64,000 nucleotides of DNA from Orobanche coerulescens. Lineage: Eukaryota; Streptophyta; Magnoliopsida; Lamiales; Orobanchaceae. Shown piece by piece: positions 22,718 through 34,331 of the stretch. The notes below the pieces were generated by a model. The model was given only the letters and a program-made list of their open reading frames with translations, did not search any database and was not told where the DNA came from. Within the stretch, counting starts at the first letter, position 1. Every line of letters begins with the position of its first letter. The translations under genes and the position numbers were made by a program. The stretch spans positions 7,551,501 through 7,615,500 of the forward strand of contig CM065819.1 in the NCBI GenBank assembly GCA_033398695.1, read 5' to 3'.

Positions 22718-23100
22718 CTAAACCCCTGCAAAACACAGATTCAGGTCGCGGCTCGGGAAGAGGGGAAGATTAGCCTGCAACCGGGACGGCTAAAGGAGGT
22801 CGGCGGACAACTCACGCGCCGGTTCGACTCTCTGGGGACGCACCTCCAGTGCGGCGAGTTGTCTGTTGAGAAGGAGAAAGGCAGCCGGAAGGCAGAGGAT
22901 TCCGAGCAGCTTGAAAAACTGGCTAGGAAACCTGCAAAACAGACATCTATATGCTATACTACTGTTAGATTGAAGGGGAGGGAATGATAGCAGCGTTGTA
23001 TTATTATTTTTCTGGCGATACGCCGGCAAAAAATGGCCAACAGGCGCGCTACAGGAGTTAGGGTTCACGGTTCACAGGACCAACAGCGGCGCTGGTTTTT
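22718..23100 (-). mobile_element. LINE 5' leader, distal part
   Basis: GC-richer sequence right of LARD-A that continues the LINE leader after the CTAAA duplication. There is no credible coding frame. The right limit is a guess from the change to AT-rich sequence near 23100. Confidence 0.4.
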
Positions 23101-23199
23101 TCGTTGGAAGGTTTATTCCTCAAACTTCTTTTAAAAACACCCAGTAGTTAATAGGATTAAACCAACAAACTAAATGCATACTTCAAAACTTTTGAGTAA
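23101..23199. other. Unassigned AT-rich stretch
   Basis: Short sequence between the LINE leader and the TSD of solo LTR-B. I see nothing in it. It should be contiguous with 34332 onward if LTR-B is removed. Confidence 0.4.
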
Positions 23200-23617
23200 T
23201 AATATGTAATACCCCCAAACCACTTATGAATATTACAGCGCCGCAGACCCTCTCTGTAAGGATCTACCAGGCTAAATACATAAACCAAAACAACACAATA
23301 CATGCCGACATGGCTAAATAACGAACCATTAGACCCATTTGGTCTTTTGCTACAACATACAACTTATATATACACAACTCTTTCTCATCACTCATACCCG
23401 AGCAGCGGTCAGAATATATCAACACTCCCATAAGACAGGAAAACACCACAACAGGAAGACAAAACAACAAGACTTGCCCAAAATACTCAACACGGGTCTT
23501 CATGTGATTAGTATCGTCGTCTTCCATCATCCTTCGTACCAATCATGTGGTTAGCTCCCCAAGAACCTGTAAGTATCTGGATGCAATATAGACATCCACC
23601 CCCTATCACTCGGGGGT

Positions 23618-23641
23618 TAGCAAAACTCCACTGTTTTGCTA
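23618..23641 (-). promoter_or_regulatory. Conserved stem-loop in LTR-B
   Basis: Perfect 9-bp stem with arms TAGCAAAAC and GTTTTGCTA and loop TCCACT, identical to that in LTR-A although the two LTRs differ widely elsewhere. A weaker C5/G5 stem (23610-23616 side) precedes it. Confidence 0.6.
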
Positions 23642-23936
23642 GTGCAAGTATAAAGTGCAAATACGAGCCATACATAACATATTCCGAGAGTACAATAACT
23701 TGATTGATTTAGAAAGACTTCCCGAGATGTTTCATCTAGTTAAAATAGATCAAGTCTTGAAAGTAGAAACGAAACAAGTAAGCACTTTGAAAATAATTCC
23801 GAATCTTGGGAGTTTTGTTTGGAAAATATTTACGAAAACTGCATTCAGACATCAACTCACGACTAAGGACAGATTACACGCAACAATCATTCTTAAGCCA
23901 TTCTAGTTCAAGCTCCTCTGATAAATATGTATTACA

Positions 23937-25434
23937 TATTGGGAATAGTGCCCTGGGACATTAGATATGTCTAGATTTGTAATTGTCACATTTAAATAAA
24001 GTTATTTGATATCGTTTATTTCTCATTGATTATTATAATGTGTGCATATTTTAATATTATAATAATCGAATAATATTTATTCACGAATAATAAGATTATT
24101 CAAATGTCCCTGGTACAATCGCGTTGAGTAGAGACTCAAATGATTAATATAGTAGTATAAGTTTGATTGATAATCATCAGATGATTATGCACATGGTACA
24201 GATCAATCTTATGGGTATTGGTTGGAGAACTAATACTGGAGAGACCAGCATTGAGATCACTGCATGGAAATGTCATAAGTGAATCTCAATATAACAGTAT
24301 GTCAATAAATCATTGAACTTGAGAATATCATAGAGTACAACATGATAACTGCTATGCCATGACGTAATCCAACGTCATCTGAAACATGGTGATCATAAAG
24401 GTTTAGCGATCGGGATTAGTGGGAGTCATGTAGAGCATAATGAATAATCAAGATGGGGATTTGTCCCTCTCTTTAGTGAGAGAGATATCTGCTGGGCCCG
24501 TCGATAAGTAGGACTGAAGGAAATGCATGGCCATGAAGAGCCATTTGATTCAATCAGTCTACTTAAGATCGAGAAAGCATTTGAGCATAAATAAGTATGA
24601 CAGACTCCATGACTTAGTTCAAATATGATATCGCGTGACAAAGGGATTTGACACGTTAAAAGGTTTAATGGACTATTAACTTATATTATTTAGGTAATCA
24701 TAATGTCTTGTTAGAGGCCGCTTATGATTTATTATTTAATAAGGTATTAAATAATTGCCAACATAATATAAGCCTTTTGGGTCGCACGTACGACAATTAT
24801 AGACAAGTAGGAATAAATATCAACTAGGAATAATAAATATAATATTGGATATTATATTTATGAGGAGATTAAATAATAAGTAATATATATAATAATGGAT
24901 ATTATATATATTGTATTATTTAATAAGATGAGGGGTAACTAAGCAAATACTAGATTCTTGAATCTAGGGTTTACTTAGTATAAATATAATGTCTTGGACA
25001 AGAAGTTGTTATAAGAGGAAAATTACACAACCCTAGCCAAACAGATAAAAATCGCCCCCTCTTTAGCTCCCACTAGACTAGCTGAAATTCTTCTATTGTA
25101 AAAGATTAATATTTGTCATCTTGTCTTCCCTTAGTTGATCTTGATCAATAGTACAATCCTTCTAGTAAGGAATTTGTGTTGTGCTATTTATCAATATTAT
25201 TCGTAAGGATTACCAACTTGTGGAATTGTTCGTGTGTTGATCACCCAAAGAGGAAAGAGATATTCATCTGCTTCTAGTTCGGATCTAGATCTGTTCGTCG
25301 GATTAAGGTAATTCGATTAACCCTTTAATCAAACAATTAAATTACTGCATGAGATTCTAAATTGGGTTTTTCATATTTTTCTTTCGCTGCGTTTTACTCT
25401 TGATTTATGTATTCGGTGCATGGAAAACCCAACG
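23937..25434 (+). repeat. Copia-2 5' LTR
   Basis: 1498 bp, from TATTGGGAATAGTGCCC to AAAACCCAACG. Both the second base (G to A) and the last base (A to G) differ from the canonical TG...CA termini. TATAAATA box at 24979-24986. Confidence 0.92.
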
Positions 25435-25446
25435 GTGGTATCAGAG

Positions 25447-27113
25447 ACAACTTGCAAGTAATTTAATTGTTTATGTATAACATGTTTATGTGTAAATTAT
25501 GTTCTTGATCATGTTTATAAAATAGAAATTTTATAAAACAAATTTTTCTGGTTTAATTTGATTAAATCGGATCGTCAAAATCAATTTTCTGGACTGTTTT
25601 CGCGAATTTCTGCTCCAGAACAATTCTGGAACAGATCTGTTCCGAGACGGGTCGGGTTCGGTCCGAGTCGGGTCGGACCTGGACCCGCGGGTCATTTTAA
25701 TTAGCAAAATGAGTTTTGCTAGGAGAGGGATTCGATCCCTTGACGTTTGGAAACACTGGAGCAGACTTACCAAGTGATCTACCATTTTATTGTGAAATTA
25801 ACACACGGAAGTTTTATAAAAGGCAAGAAATCTGTTTTAAATATTGCAAAATAATTCCACAAAACCGGGGATTTGATCCCGAGTCTTTCGCCTTTCATCC
25901 CGCACCACTTACCATCTCAACCACGGATTGTTTTGGAGATTTTCACGGAACATTATATTTTAACCTAGTTTTAAAAATCCAAAAAATACTCAAAATGATC
26001 CATGCCCTGAGCATGCTGCCAACCATCTCGGCTACTATTGTATATTGTTGATTTATGACATAGATTTGAATTTATTATCTGATCGTCACACAGATCTATT
26101 ATTTAGTAAATTACATACTTTTATTTATTATTGATAATTATTTATGGTATGTGAATGGTGTATGGAATGACCATAAATTTACCAATGTGATTGAATATAT
26201 TATTTCCTTATGGGTTGGTTTTACGGCCTGCGTGTCGTTTAAATTATAATTGGCTTTACGGTCTGCGAGTCGTCTATTTAAATTATTTATTATTTTACGG
26301 CATGCGTGTCATTTCCACCTCTTGTAATTTAATTTACTAGTGTAGTATTATAATTCATTAAAGTAATGAAGACAAGAAGGACGAGAAGGACGGACTCGAG
26401 GAGCCAATTGATCACGTATGACGTTCCAAGGAGTTGGGAAGATCAATGATCACCAATTGCAACCTTTTGAATGGACCCTTGTGATTTTCATGTTGGCTCA
26501 TGGAAATCACCTTAGGAATTATGGTCATGCTATACACGGTCCTATGCTTTTAATTGTCATGTGATGCGATGTATGTTTAAATTTATGCATGTATGTGATG
26601 CTATGTATGTTTAGATGTATGTTATCAAACATAGACATTAACATAGGATAAAATTCTTCATTAAATTTTAAATGTCGTTCATTTGAAAAACACCTATCAA
26701 GACTTCGATCATCTTGAGTGGGTCATGCCAAAGCCGGGCGCTCGGATTATCTTAGTATGGTAGGATGGGTAATAGTGATACCTATGTGTTTTAATGAACT
26801 AAGAATTCAAAATAGTTTTTAACCTTAAGGCATAAGATGGGATTATGACATGCTTGGGCATAAGATGCCAAATCCCATGAATATAATTTAAGAGTTACAT
26901 ATGATGTAATCGATAAAGAGTTATCTACCTAAAGTAGCTCAATTTTAGGCATCATGCCAAAGCTGAGTTTAGGATTGTGCGAAATGGGATCTTAGCCCAC
27001 TAAAAATTACAAATGTAGTAAAATTGAGGGTACTTTGTTTTAGTAGGAGTATTTTTCGAGAAATAAAATAATATGACTAAATAGTTTGCATATTGAATTT
27101 TGCAGATAGTAAA
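25447..27113 (+). other. Copia-2 leader with tRNA-like modules and short tandem repeats
   Basis: A long untranslated leader (1.67 kb). On the minus strand three segments resemble tRNA internal promoters. The first, near 25800-25725, has a GGTAGATCACTTGG A-box-like block and a GGGATCGAATCCC B-box-like block. The second, near 25935-25865, has GGTTGAGATGGTAAG and GGGATCAAATCCC. The third, near 26040-25985, has only TAGCCGAGATGGTTGG. Three units with the core TTTACGGCCTGCGTGTCGT or variants follow at 26217-26312. No coding frame is credible. Confidence 0.55.
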
Positions 27114-28241
27114 ATGGCATCAAACAACACGTCCACCATTTCATTGCGATCCGTCCTTAAGAAGAACAAGCTCAAAGAAAACGGCAGCAACTATCTGAAT
27201 TGGATCCGGAGCTTGAGAATAGTTCTCAAGCAAGAAAGAAAGTTGTACGTTATTGAGGAAGAAATTCCCGATGAGCCTGCTGATAATACAAATAAAGCAA
27301 CAAAAGACAAATGGAAGAAACATTGTGATGATTCCATTGATATCAATTGTCTTATGTTGGCCACCATTTGTCCAGAACTTCAGAAGAATCTCGAAGAAAT
27401 GGAAGCTTATGAGCTTAATACTCACCTCAAGGAAACTTTCTCGAAGCATGTTAAGCAAGAGAGGTATGAGACCTTTCAAGCCTTGTATGCTTGCAAGATG
27501 GTTGAGGGGACATCTGTCAGCGCTCATGTACTCAAGATGAAATGATATATTGATCATCTTGGTAGGCTTGGTTTTTCACTTTCTAAGGAGCACTCCACGG
27601 ATGTGATCCTAAACTCATTGCTCGGTAGTTTCGGTCAGTTCATAATGAACTATAATATGAATGAGATGGAGAAGTCTATTGCTGAGCTGCATGGAATGCT
27701 TACAACGACTGAGCAGAATATAAATAAGAAACCAAGCCACGTGCTGATGGTCAACAAAGGGAAGTCCTTCAAGAACAAAGGCAAGGGCAAGGTTAAGGCA
27801 AAAGTTGCCAAATCTAAAGACTGTACTAAGCCAGATTTCAAGGCTAAAGCTCCCAAAGATAGAAATTGCCATCATTGCAATAAACTAGGACACTGGAAAA
27901 GAAATTGCAAGGTTTACTTGGAAGAGCTAAAGCATACCAAGGGTAGTGAGACTACCACATGTATATTTGTTATAGAAGTTAACTTATCTACTTCCAACTC
28001 CTGGGTATTGGATACTGGATGTGGATCTCATATTTGTACAAATGTGCATGGGTTGAGAAGCAGTAGAGAGCTGAAGAAAGTGGAAGTAGATCTAAGAGTC
28101 GGCAATGGAGCAAGAGTTGCTGCACTAGCCATAGGAACTTATGATCTAGTTTTACCCAATGGGCTTTTGTTAGTTTTGAACAATTGCTATTATGTTCCTG
28201 CTATGAATAAGAATATTATCAGCTTCTACATTAGATTGTGA
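27114..28241 (+). pseudogene. Copia-2 gag and protease
   Basis: Start at the ATG 27114 (MASNN). The gag part has LRSVLKKNKLKENGSNYLNW and a YIDHL motif, and is interrupted by one TGA at 27543-27545. The frame then goes on to 28241. A basic Lys/Gly stretch precedes the zinc knuckle CHHCNKLGHWKRNC (C-x2-C-x4-H-x4-C). The aspartic protease follows with WVLDTGCGSHIC (D-T-G present) and GNGARVAALAIGTYDL. The frame breaks after NNCYYVPAMNKNIIS. Confidence 0.85.
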
Positions 28242-28293
28242 AGGTTACAGTTTTCTTATTAAGAATAAGATCATTTGTATTTTCTTTGATGAC

Positions 28294-29274
28294 TTGCTTT
28301 ATGGTACTATAAAGTTATATACTGGCATTTACAATATTGATTTAGATGAGTCCCACACTTTGGAAGTCTATAACATTGCATCCAAGAAACCTAAGCTCAA
28401 TGATTCTAATCCGACTTACTTATGGCATTGTCGACTTGGTCACATAAACAAGAAACGCATTTATAAACTCCATAATGATGGACTTTTAGACTCTTTTGAC
28501 TCTGAATCATATGGGACATGTGAATCTTCTTTATAGGGCAAGATGACGAAGAATCCTTTCATCAGTCATGGACAAAGGGCTAGTGATCTATTAGGCAATA
28601 CATACTGGTGTATGCGGACCTCTTAGCACTCATGCCAGAGGCGGATACCAATACTTCATTACATTTACCGATGATTTTAGCCGATATGGAAGTATAAACA
28701 TGAATCTTTTAAAATGTTCAAAATATTCCACAGTACATAATCAACTTGGCAAGACGATTAAATCCCTTTGATCGGATCGAGGTGGCGAATACTTGAGCCA
28801 ATAATTCGATGATCATCTTAGGAGTTGTGGAATTGTTTCACAACTTACTCCTCCCGGAACACCTCAGCATAACGGAGTGTCCGAGAGGAGGAATCGAACT
28901 TTATTAGATATGGTTCGATCCATGATGAGTCGAATAGAGCTTCCATTATCATTTTGGGGCCACGCCTTAGAAACAACAGCATTCACCTTAATCGTGTTCC
29001 ATCTAAAGCAGTTGAAAAGACACCATTTGAGAAATGGACTGGTAAGAGACCAAACTTGTCTTTTCTAAAGATCTGGGATTGCGAAGCGTTCGTAAGGCGC
29101 CAAGTGTTTGACAAACTGGCAGCCAGATCTGAAAGATGTTTATTTGTGGGATATCCTAAGGAAACTAAAGGATATTACTTTTATAAGCCCGCAGAGAACA
29201 AAGTGTTTGTTGCTCGAAATGCTGTATTCTTAGAAAGGAATTTATTTCCAAAAGAGACACTGGGAGAAGAGTAA
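28294..29274 (+). pseudogene. Copia-2 integrase
   Basis: The pre-integrase zinc region is clear (LWHCRLGHINKKRIYKL, followed by a CESSL block) and ends in a TAG at about 28534. The core between 28540 and 28870 is heavily shifted. [18 protein letters not shown] and the post-core KTPFEKWTGKRPNLSFLKIW and CLFVGYPKETKGYYFY blocks are readable from 28877 on, across two frames. It is not functional. Confidence 0.8.
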
Positions 29275-30216
29275 TTCTCGATGAAACTAGAGAACCACAA
29301 GAAGACATCGTTTCACCAATGGAAACCGAAAAAGCTCAACAATCAGTTGAAGAGCCCGTTCAAAGTACACAAGTCCCTCGCAGATCTGATAGGATGTGAC
29401 ATGAACCTGAGAGATATGGTTATCTCGTAACAGAAGATGATGACGCATCGCTCATAGATGATGAGCCTAGTAGCTATACAGAAGCTTCTTCAGGACCATC
29501 GTTCGAGGAATGGCTAGAAGCCATGAAGTCAGAGATGCAGTCCATGTATGACAATCAAGTTTAGAACTTGATAGATCCACATGAGGGTGTTAAAACCATT
29601 GGGTGCAAATAGGTCTATAATAAGAAGAAAGACATGGATGATAATCTGCAAGCCTATAAAGCTAGCCTAGTGGAAAAAAGTTATAGACAGATTCATGGTG
29701 TTTACTATGATGAGACTTTTTCACCAGTAGTCATGCTTAAATCAATTAGAATTTTATTTGCCATTGCCGCATACTATGATTATGAAATATGGCAAATGGA
29801 TGTCAAAACAGCGTTCCTTAATAGAAACTTACTCGAGGATGTGTACATGACACAACATGAAGGTTTGTTCATCCAAAAAATTGTAAAAAGTTTTGCAAGC
29901 TTCAAAGATCCATTTATGGGTTGCAGCGGGCTTCTCGGACTGGAATCTTCGTTTTGATGAAACTGTCAAAGATTTTGGGTTCAATCAAAATGAAGATGAA
30001 CCAGGTGTGGACATGAAGGTTAGTGGGAGCATAGTTGTTTTCTTAGTGTTATATGTAGATGACATATTACTCATTGAAAATTACATTCCCACATTGCAGA
30101 CAGTCAAGACTTGGTTGGGAAGTTGTTTCTCGATGAAAGACTTAGGAGAATCTGCTTACATTCTTGGTATAAAAATCTATAGCGATAGATCAAATAGAAT
30201 GATTGGTCTGAGTTAA
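29275..30216 (+). pseudogene. Copia-2 reverse transcriptase
   Basis: The readable parts are a SYRQIHGVYYDETFSPVVMLKSIR block, the catalytic WQMDVKTAFLN (29793-29825), and, after a frameshift near 29890, FLVLYVDDILLIEN with the YVDD catalytic pair (about 30046) and MKDLGESAYILGIKIY. Several stops precede 29634, where WVYK is expected. Confidence 0.82.
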
Positions 30217-30840
30217 AGTACCTTGTACTCGACCAGGTGTATCGTTTGCCCTTAGCATGACAAGTCGATACCAATCAAATCGAGGTGAAATTCACTGGAC
30301 AACAATGAAAACCATCCCAAAGTACTTAAGAAGAACTAAGGATGTGTTCCAAATATATGGAGGTGTGGGAAACGAGCTGGATGTAAATAGTTATGCCGAT
30401 GAAAGTTTCAAAACGAATGGAGACGTTTTAAGATCGCATGTGGTTTTATGTTTTGTTTAAAATGGAGATGTTGTGAGTTGGAAATGTTCCAAGTAAACAC
30501 GCTCATAGATTCTATAACTTAAGACTGAGTACATGGCAGCATTGGATGCAGCCAAGGAAAATATGTGGAACTTTTAGGTCCTATAAGTCTTTACTGCGAC
30601 AACAATGGTGCTATTGCGCGAGCTAAAGAGTCATGGACCGATCATAATTCCAAACATACACTCATATCACATAGTTAGAGAGATCGTCAGACGAGGAGAT
30701 ATTGCAATATGCAAAGTAGTAATGGGAGAGAATGTTGCAAATCCACTCACCAATCCTCTTTCATAAGTAAAGCATGTTGAGCATGCTAGAGCGATAGGAC
30801 TAAAAGTCATGAATGAATGGTCCGAGTGCAAGTGGGAGAT
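30217..30840 (+). pseudogene. Copia-2 RNase H remnant and polypurine tract
   Basis: Fragments of copia RNase H in several frames: SYADESFKTNGD (30391 region), a short CDNNGAI-like segment (30597) and a HIVRE-like segment (30680). The tract AAGTGGGAGAT ends at the 3' LTR. Confidence 0.7.
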
Positions 30841-32342
30841 TGTTGGGAATAGTGCCCTATGACATTCGATGTGCCTAGATTTGTAATTGTCATATTTAAA
30901 TAAAGTTATTTCATATCATTTATTTCTCGTTGATTAAAATGTGTGCATGTTTTAATATTATAATAATCGAATAATAGTTATTCACGAATAATAAGATTAT
31001 TCAAATGTCCCTGGTACAATCGCGTTGAGTAGAGACTCAAGTGATTAATATACTAGTATAAGTTTGATTGATAATCATCGGATGATTATGCGTATAGTAC
31101 GGATCAATCTTATGGGTATTGGTTTGAGAACTAATACTGGACAGGCCCGCATTGAGATCACTGCATGGAAATATCATAAATGAATCTCAATATAACAGTA
31201 TGTCAAAAAATCCTTGAACCTGAGATTATCATAGAGTCCAACATGATAACTGCTATGCCTTGACGTAATCCAGCGTCATCAGAAACTTGGTGATCATAAA
31301 GGTTAGCGATCGGGATTAGTGGGAGTCATGTAGAGGGCAATGAATAATCAAGATGGGGATTTGTCCCTCTCTTTAGTGAGAGAGATATCTGTTGGGCCCC
31401 TCGATAAGCAGGACTGAAGGAAATGCATGGCCATGCTCAAATGAAGAGTCATTTGATTCAATCAGTCTACTTAAGATTGAGAAAGCATTTGAGCATAAAT
31501 AAGTATAACAGACTCCATGACTTAGTTCAAATATGATATCGCGTGACAAATGTATTTGACACGTTAAAAGGTTTAATGGACTATTAACTTATATTATTTG
31601 GGTAATCATAATGTCTTGTTAGAGGCCGTTTATGATTTATTATTTAATAAGGTATTAAATAATTGCCAACATAATACAAGCCTTTTGGGTCGCATGTACG
31701 ACAGTTATAGACAAGTAGGAATAAATATCAACTAGGAATAATAAATATAATATTGGATATTATATTTATGAGAAGATTAAATAATAAGTAATATATAATA
31801 TTGGATATTATATATATTGTATTATTTAATAAGATGAGGGGTAACTAGCAAATACTAGATTCTTGAATCTAGGGTTTACTTAGTATAAATAAAAGGTCTT
31901 GGACAATGAGTTGTTATAAGAAGAAAATTACACAACCCTAGCCAAACAGATAAAAATCGCCCCCTTTAGTTCCCACTAGACTGGCCAAAATTCTTCTACT
32001 GTAGAAGATTAATATTGATCATCTTGTCTTCCCTTAGTTGATCTTGATCAATAGTACAATCATTCTAGTAAGGAATTTGTGTTGTACTATTTATCAATAT
32101 TATTCGTAAGGATCTATCAATCCGGCTTGTGGAATTGTTCGTGTGTGGATCACCCAAATAGGATGGAGATATTCATCTGCTTCTAGTTCGGATCTAGATC
32201 TGTTCGTCGGATTAAGGTAATTCGATTAACCATTTAATCAAATAATTAAATTACTGCATGAGATCCTAAATTGGGTTTTCGTATTTTTCTTCCGCTGTGT
32301 TTTACTCTTAATTTATGTATTCGATGCATGAAAAGCCCAACA
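30841..32342 (+). repeat. Copia-2 3' LTR
   Basis: 1502 bp, TGTTGGGAATAG...AAGCCCAACA, canonical TG...CA ends, TATAAATA at 31884-31891. Scattered substitutions and small indels separate it from the 5' LTR. Confidence 0.93.
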
Positions 32343-32436
32343 TTACATCCCAAGCATTATGGTAAGTCAAAACATTATGATACTCCGGACATATCACAAA
32401 AATACATCAAGCCACAAGGCTAAAAATACTCCATGA

Positions 32437-32575
32437 TTAACCGTGGACCCGACAATGCGCGAATCCCTCCGGAGCCTCGTCAGACCCGCTCGGAGTGGCT
32501 AACCCAAATATTCGCGGACCCGACAATGTGCGGATCCCTCCGGAGCCTTGTTAGGCCCTCTCAGAGTGAACGAAT
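32437..32575. repeat. Tandem hairpin units in LTR-B
   Basis: Two units of about 60-65 bp share CGGACCCGACAATG then TCCCTCCGGAGCC then a CTCGTCAGACC-like core then CTCGGAGTG. CTCCG and CGGAG can pair. The first unit begins AACCGTGGA like the LTR-A units. Confidence 0.7.
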
Positions 32576-33770
32576 ATAACTCTCACACTCAGTAGTAATA
32601 TTCGACTTCCAATGCAAGGACTATAAACCATATACTCAGAGCAATTGCTAGAATAGCCTCCACAATCAGACACAAGCAAGACTATCAATATAATCTACAA
32701 ACCATGAAAGGTAGAAATGAAACAAGGTAAACGACTAAAGAATTCTTGAAAAATGTTTGATAGATCTCAAGAATTTTTGGAACATTTGGGTAAAGAATTC
32801 TCAACCTTTCGAAAACCATTTAGGGACACGGCCCAAAGAATATTTCTCAAAATACAAATCCGATCACAAATCACGGGGTCCAAGACCCAAATATCCACAT
32901 CAACATCCTCCCAAGGGTTATTCGCGTCCCGTGCTAGTAAGCCATGAACCTCAGAGCCTCCTCAAGGCATACCCGAGTGAACAACCCAATGGGAAACCAC
33001 ACAATATCACACAGTATCTTGACCACAGTGACCTAACGGCACCACACAAAAACAAGGCGCAATATACAACACTAATACACATTCTCAGAACGACACATCC
33101 GTTCTCAAACACTCGAGTTAATTTTGGAAGAAAACCTTTATCGAGAATATATATATTGATTCTTTTGGAAGTTCAATAAAACATTCAATTTTCACACGTA
33201 AACAATCACCAATTATTATATCTACGAAATCCGAAGTGTATGGGCAATATACTTTCCTAGAAACCAAGAGCAACAGAACGACAAACAAATGGGGTCGAGC
33301 AGCCCTGAAATTCCATAAACGACCAATAATCTCGACAGCCCCACAAATACTACAAGAACAATACCATCATGAATCAACAACACTAATCGGAATCCGAGTC
33401 GACACTAAGAACAACAAGGATCTAAGAGTTTCTCAAGGAAATCAATAACCATGTTTCGAGTGATATAAAATCATGAATGATTTACCAATCCGAAAATTAT
33501 GGCTAAGACAACAAGAATATATAACCAATCGGATGAGATCGGGTAAGAATCACGAAACAAGGAAAAAACCCCAAATTCAAGAAATTAGGGTTCTAAGAAG
33601 AGAATACCCGATTCGAACCAAGAAGATGATTAGATGATGTTGAACATACACAAATCCACCCCAAGATGAAGCTTGATGATGAAGATCGCCAAAAATCGCC
33701 CCAAGAACTCGCTCCCGACGAAAAGAGGCAAAAAAGGATGAGAAATGACGAAATAAAAGTGGTTGTCCCA

Positions 33771-34163
33771 TATTTATACTGGATAGTTATTAGCGTGCGG
33801 TAAGTGCACTGCATTAGCGCGCGCTAATGGGTCAACTCTCCAGAACATTATGACCACAACACTGTTAGCGTGCGCTAGCTAAGAAACATAGCGCGCGCTA
33901 ACGAGTCATGAATCCAGTCCAATGGCTTCTGGATAGTTCCACACTCACTAGCGTGCTCTAGAATGGATAAATAGCGTGCGTTAACACGGACCATAGCATG
34001 CGCTAACTACCGACTTTAGCTGCGCTATCGAGACTCCAGTCCCAGTCCAGTAGCGCCTGGACTACCTCTGAATTGACAGTTAGCGTGCGCTACCTAACCA
34101 GTAGCGTACGCTAACTGCGACGCAGTAGCGTGCGCTACACCACAAGTGATAGTGTGTGCTACC
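33771..34163 (-). promoter_or_regulatory. U3 palindrome array and TATA box in LTR-B
   Basis: About 12 copies of TTAGCGYGCGCTAA or close variants lie between 33787 and 34162 at irregular spacing. Examples are TTAGCGCGCGCTAA near 33814 and GTAGCGTGCGCTAC near 34126. On the minus strand the array is followed within 10-15 bp by TATAAATA (rc of 33771-33778). Confidence 0.7.
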
Positions 34164-34331
34164 CCTATAGCGAACCAAACCCCACACAACGATCCGAATC
34201 GAAAACAAACGCGTGTCCACTCATGACACATCCAAACATGGTACAAAATTCCAAAGACATGGACAATGCCAATCCGATAACCCGCAGAAAATTCAACGAA
34301 CCAGAGCAAAGATCTCGGGAATTACATAATA

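Larger units (their letters stand above)
1871..23100 (-). mobile_element. Decayed LINE (RTE-like), split by two LTR elements
   Basis: A minus-strand non-LTR retrotransposon can be followed in order: 5' leader (22718-~23100 and 13925-14234), endonuclease N-terminus (13668-13924), endonuclease remainder and linker (3354-4239), and reverse transcriptase (1871-3353). Removing Copia-1 (TSD TCCTA) and LARD-A (TSD CTAAA) rejoins the pieces in the right order, so the LINE is older than both. The 3' end is missing: it fuses to a gypsy fragment near 1870 and no poly(A) tract or LINE TSD is visible. The 5' limit is uncertain. The similarity to plant RTE-type LINEs rests on the GSWNLGTLTGK and VACIQETRWKG blocks. 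Confidence 0.7.
23937..32342 (+). mobile_element. Copia-2, complete outline, Ty1/copia
   Basis: The LTRs are 23937-25434 (1498 bp) and 30841-32342 (1502 bp), with target-site duplication TTACA at 23932-23936 and 32343-32347. The primer site TGGTATCAGAG (25436-25446) follows the 5' LTR and AAGTGGGAGA precedes the 3' LTR. Plus-strand order is leader, gag, protease, integrase, RT, RNase H, as in copia. The first LTR bases are TATTGGG, changed from TGTTGGG in the 3' LTR. Coding regions have many stops and frameshifts. Both LTRs keep a TATAAATA box (24979-24986, 31884-31891). I do not assign a lineage. Confidence 0.92.
23205..34326 (-). mobile_element. Solo LTR-B (2.7 kb) interrupted by Copia-2
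   Basis: The ends are TGTAATACCCCC at 23205 and GGGAATTACA at 34326, with the target-site duplication TAATA at 23200-23204 and 34327-34331. Without Copia-2 and one TTACA copy the LTR is about 2711 bp. No interior or partner LTR is present, so it is a solo LTR left by recombination. The shared stem-loop, hairpin units and palindrome array show it to be a relative of LARD-A, read on the minus strand. Confidence 0.88.

Noticed and set aside
25716..25800. Functional tRNA gene on the minus strand
   Set aside because: The A- and B-box-like blocks are present, but I cannot form an acceptor stem or a convincing anticodon arm.
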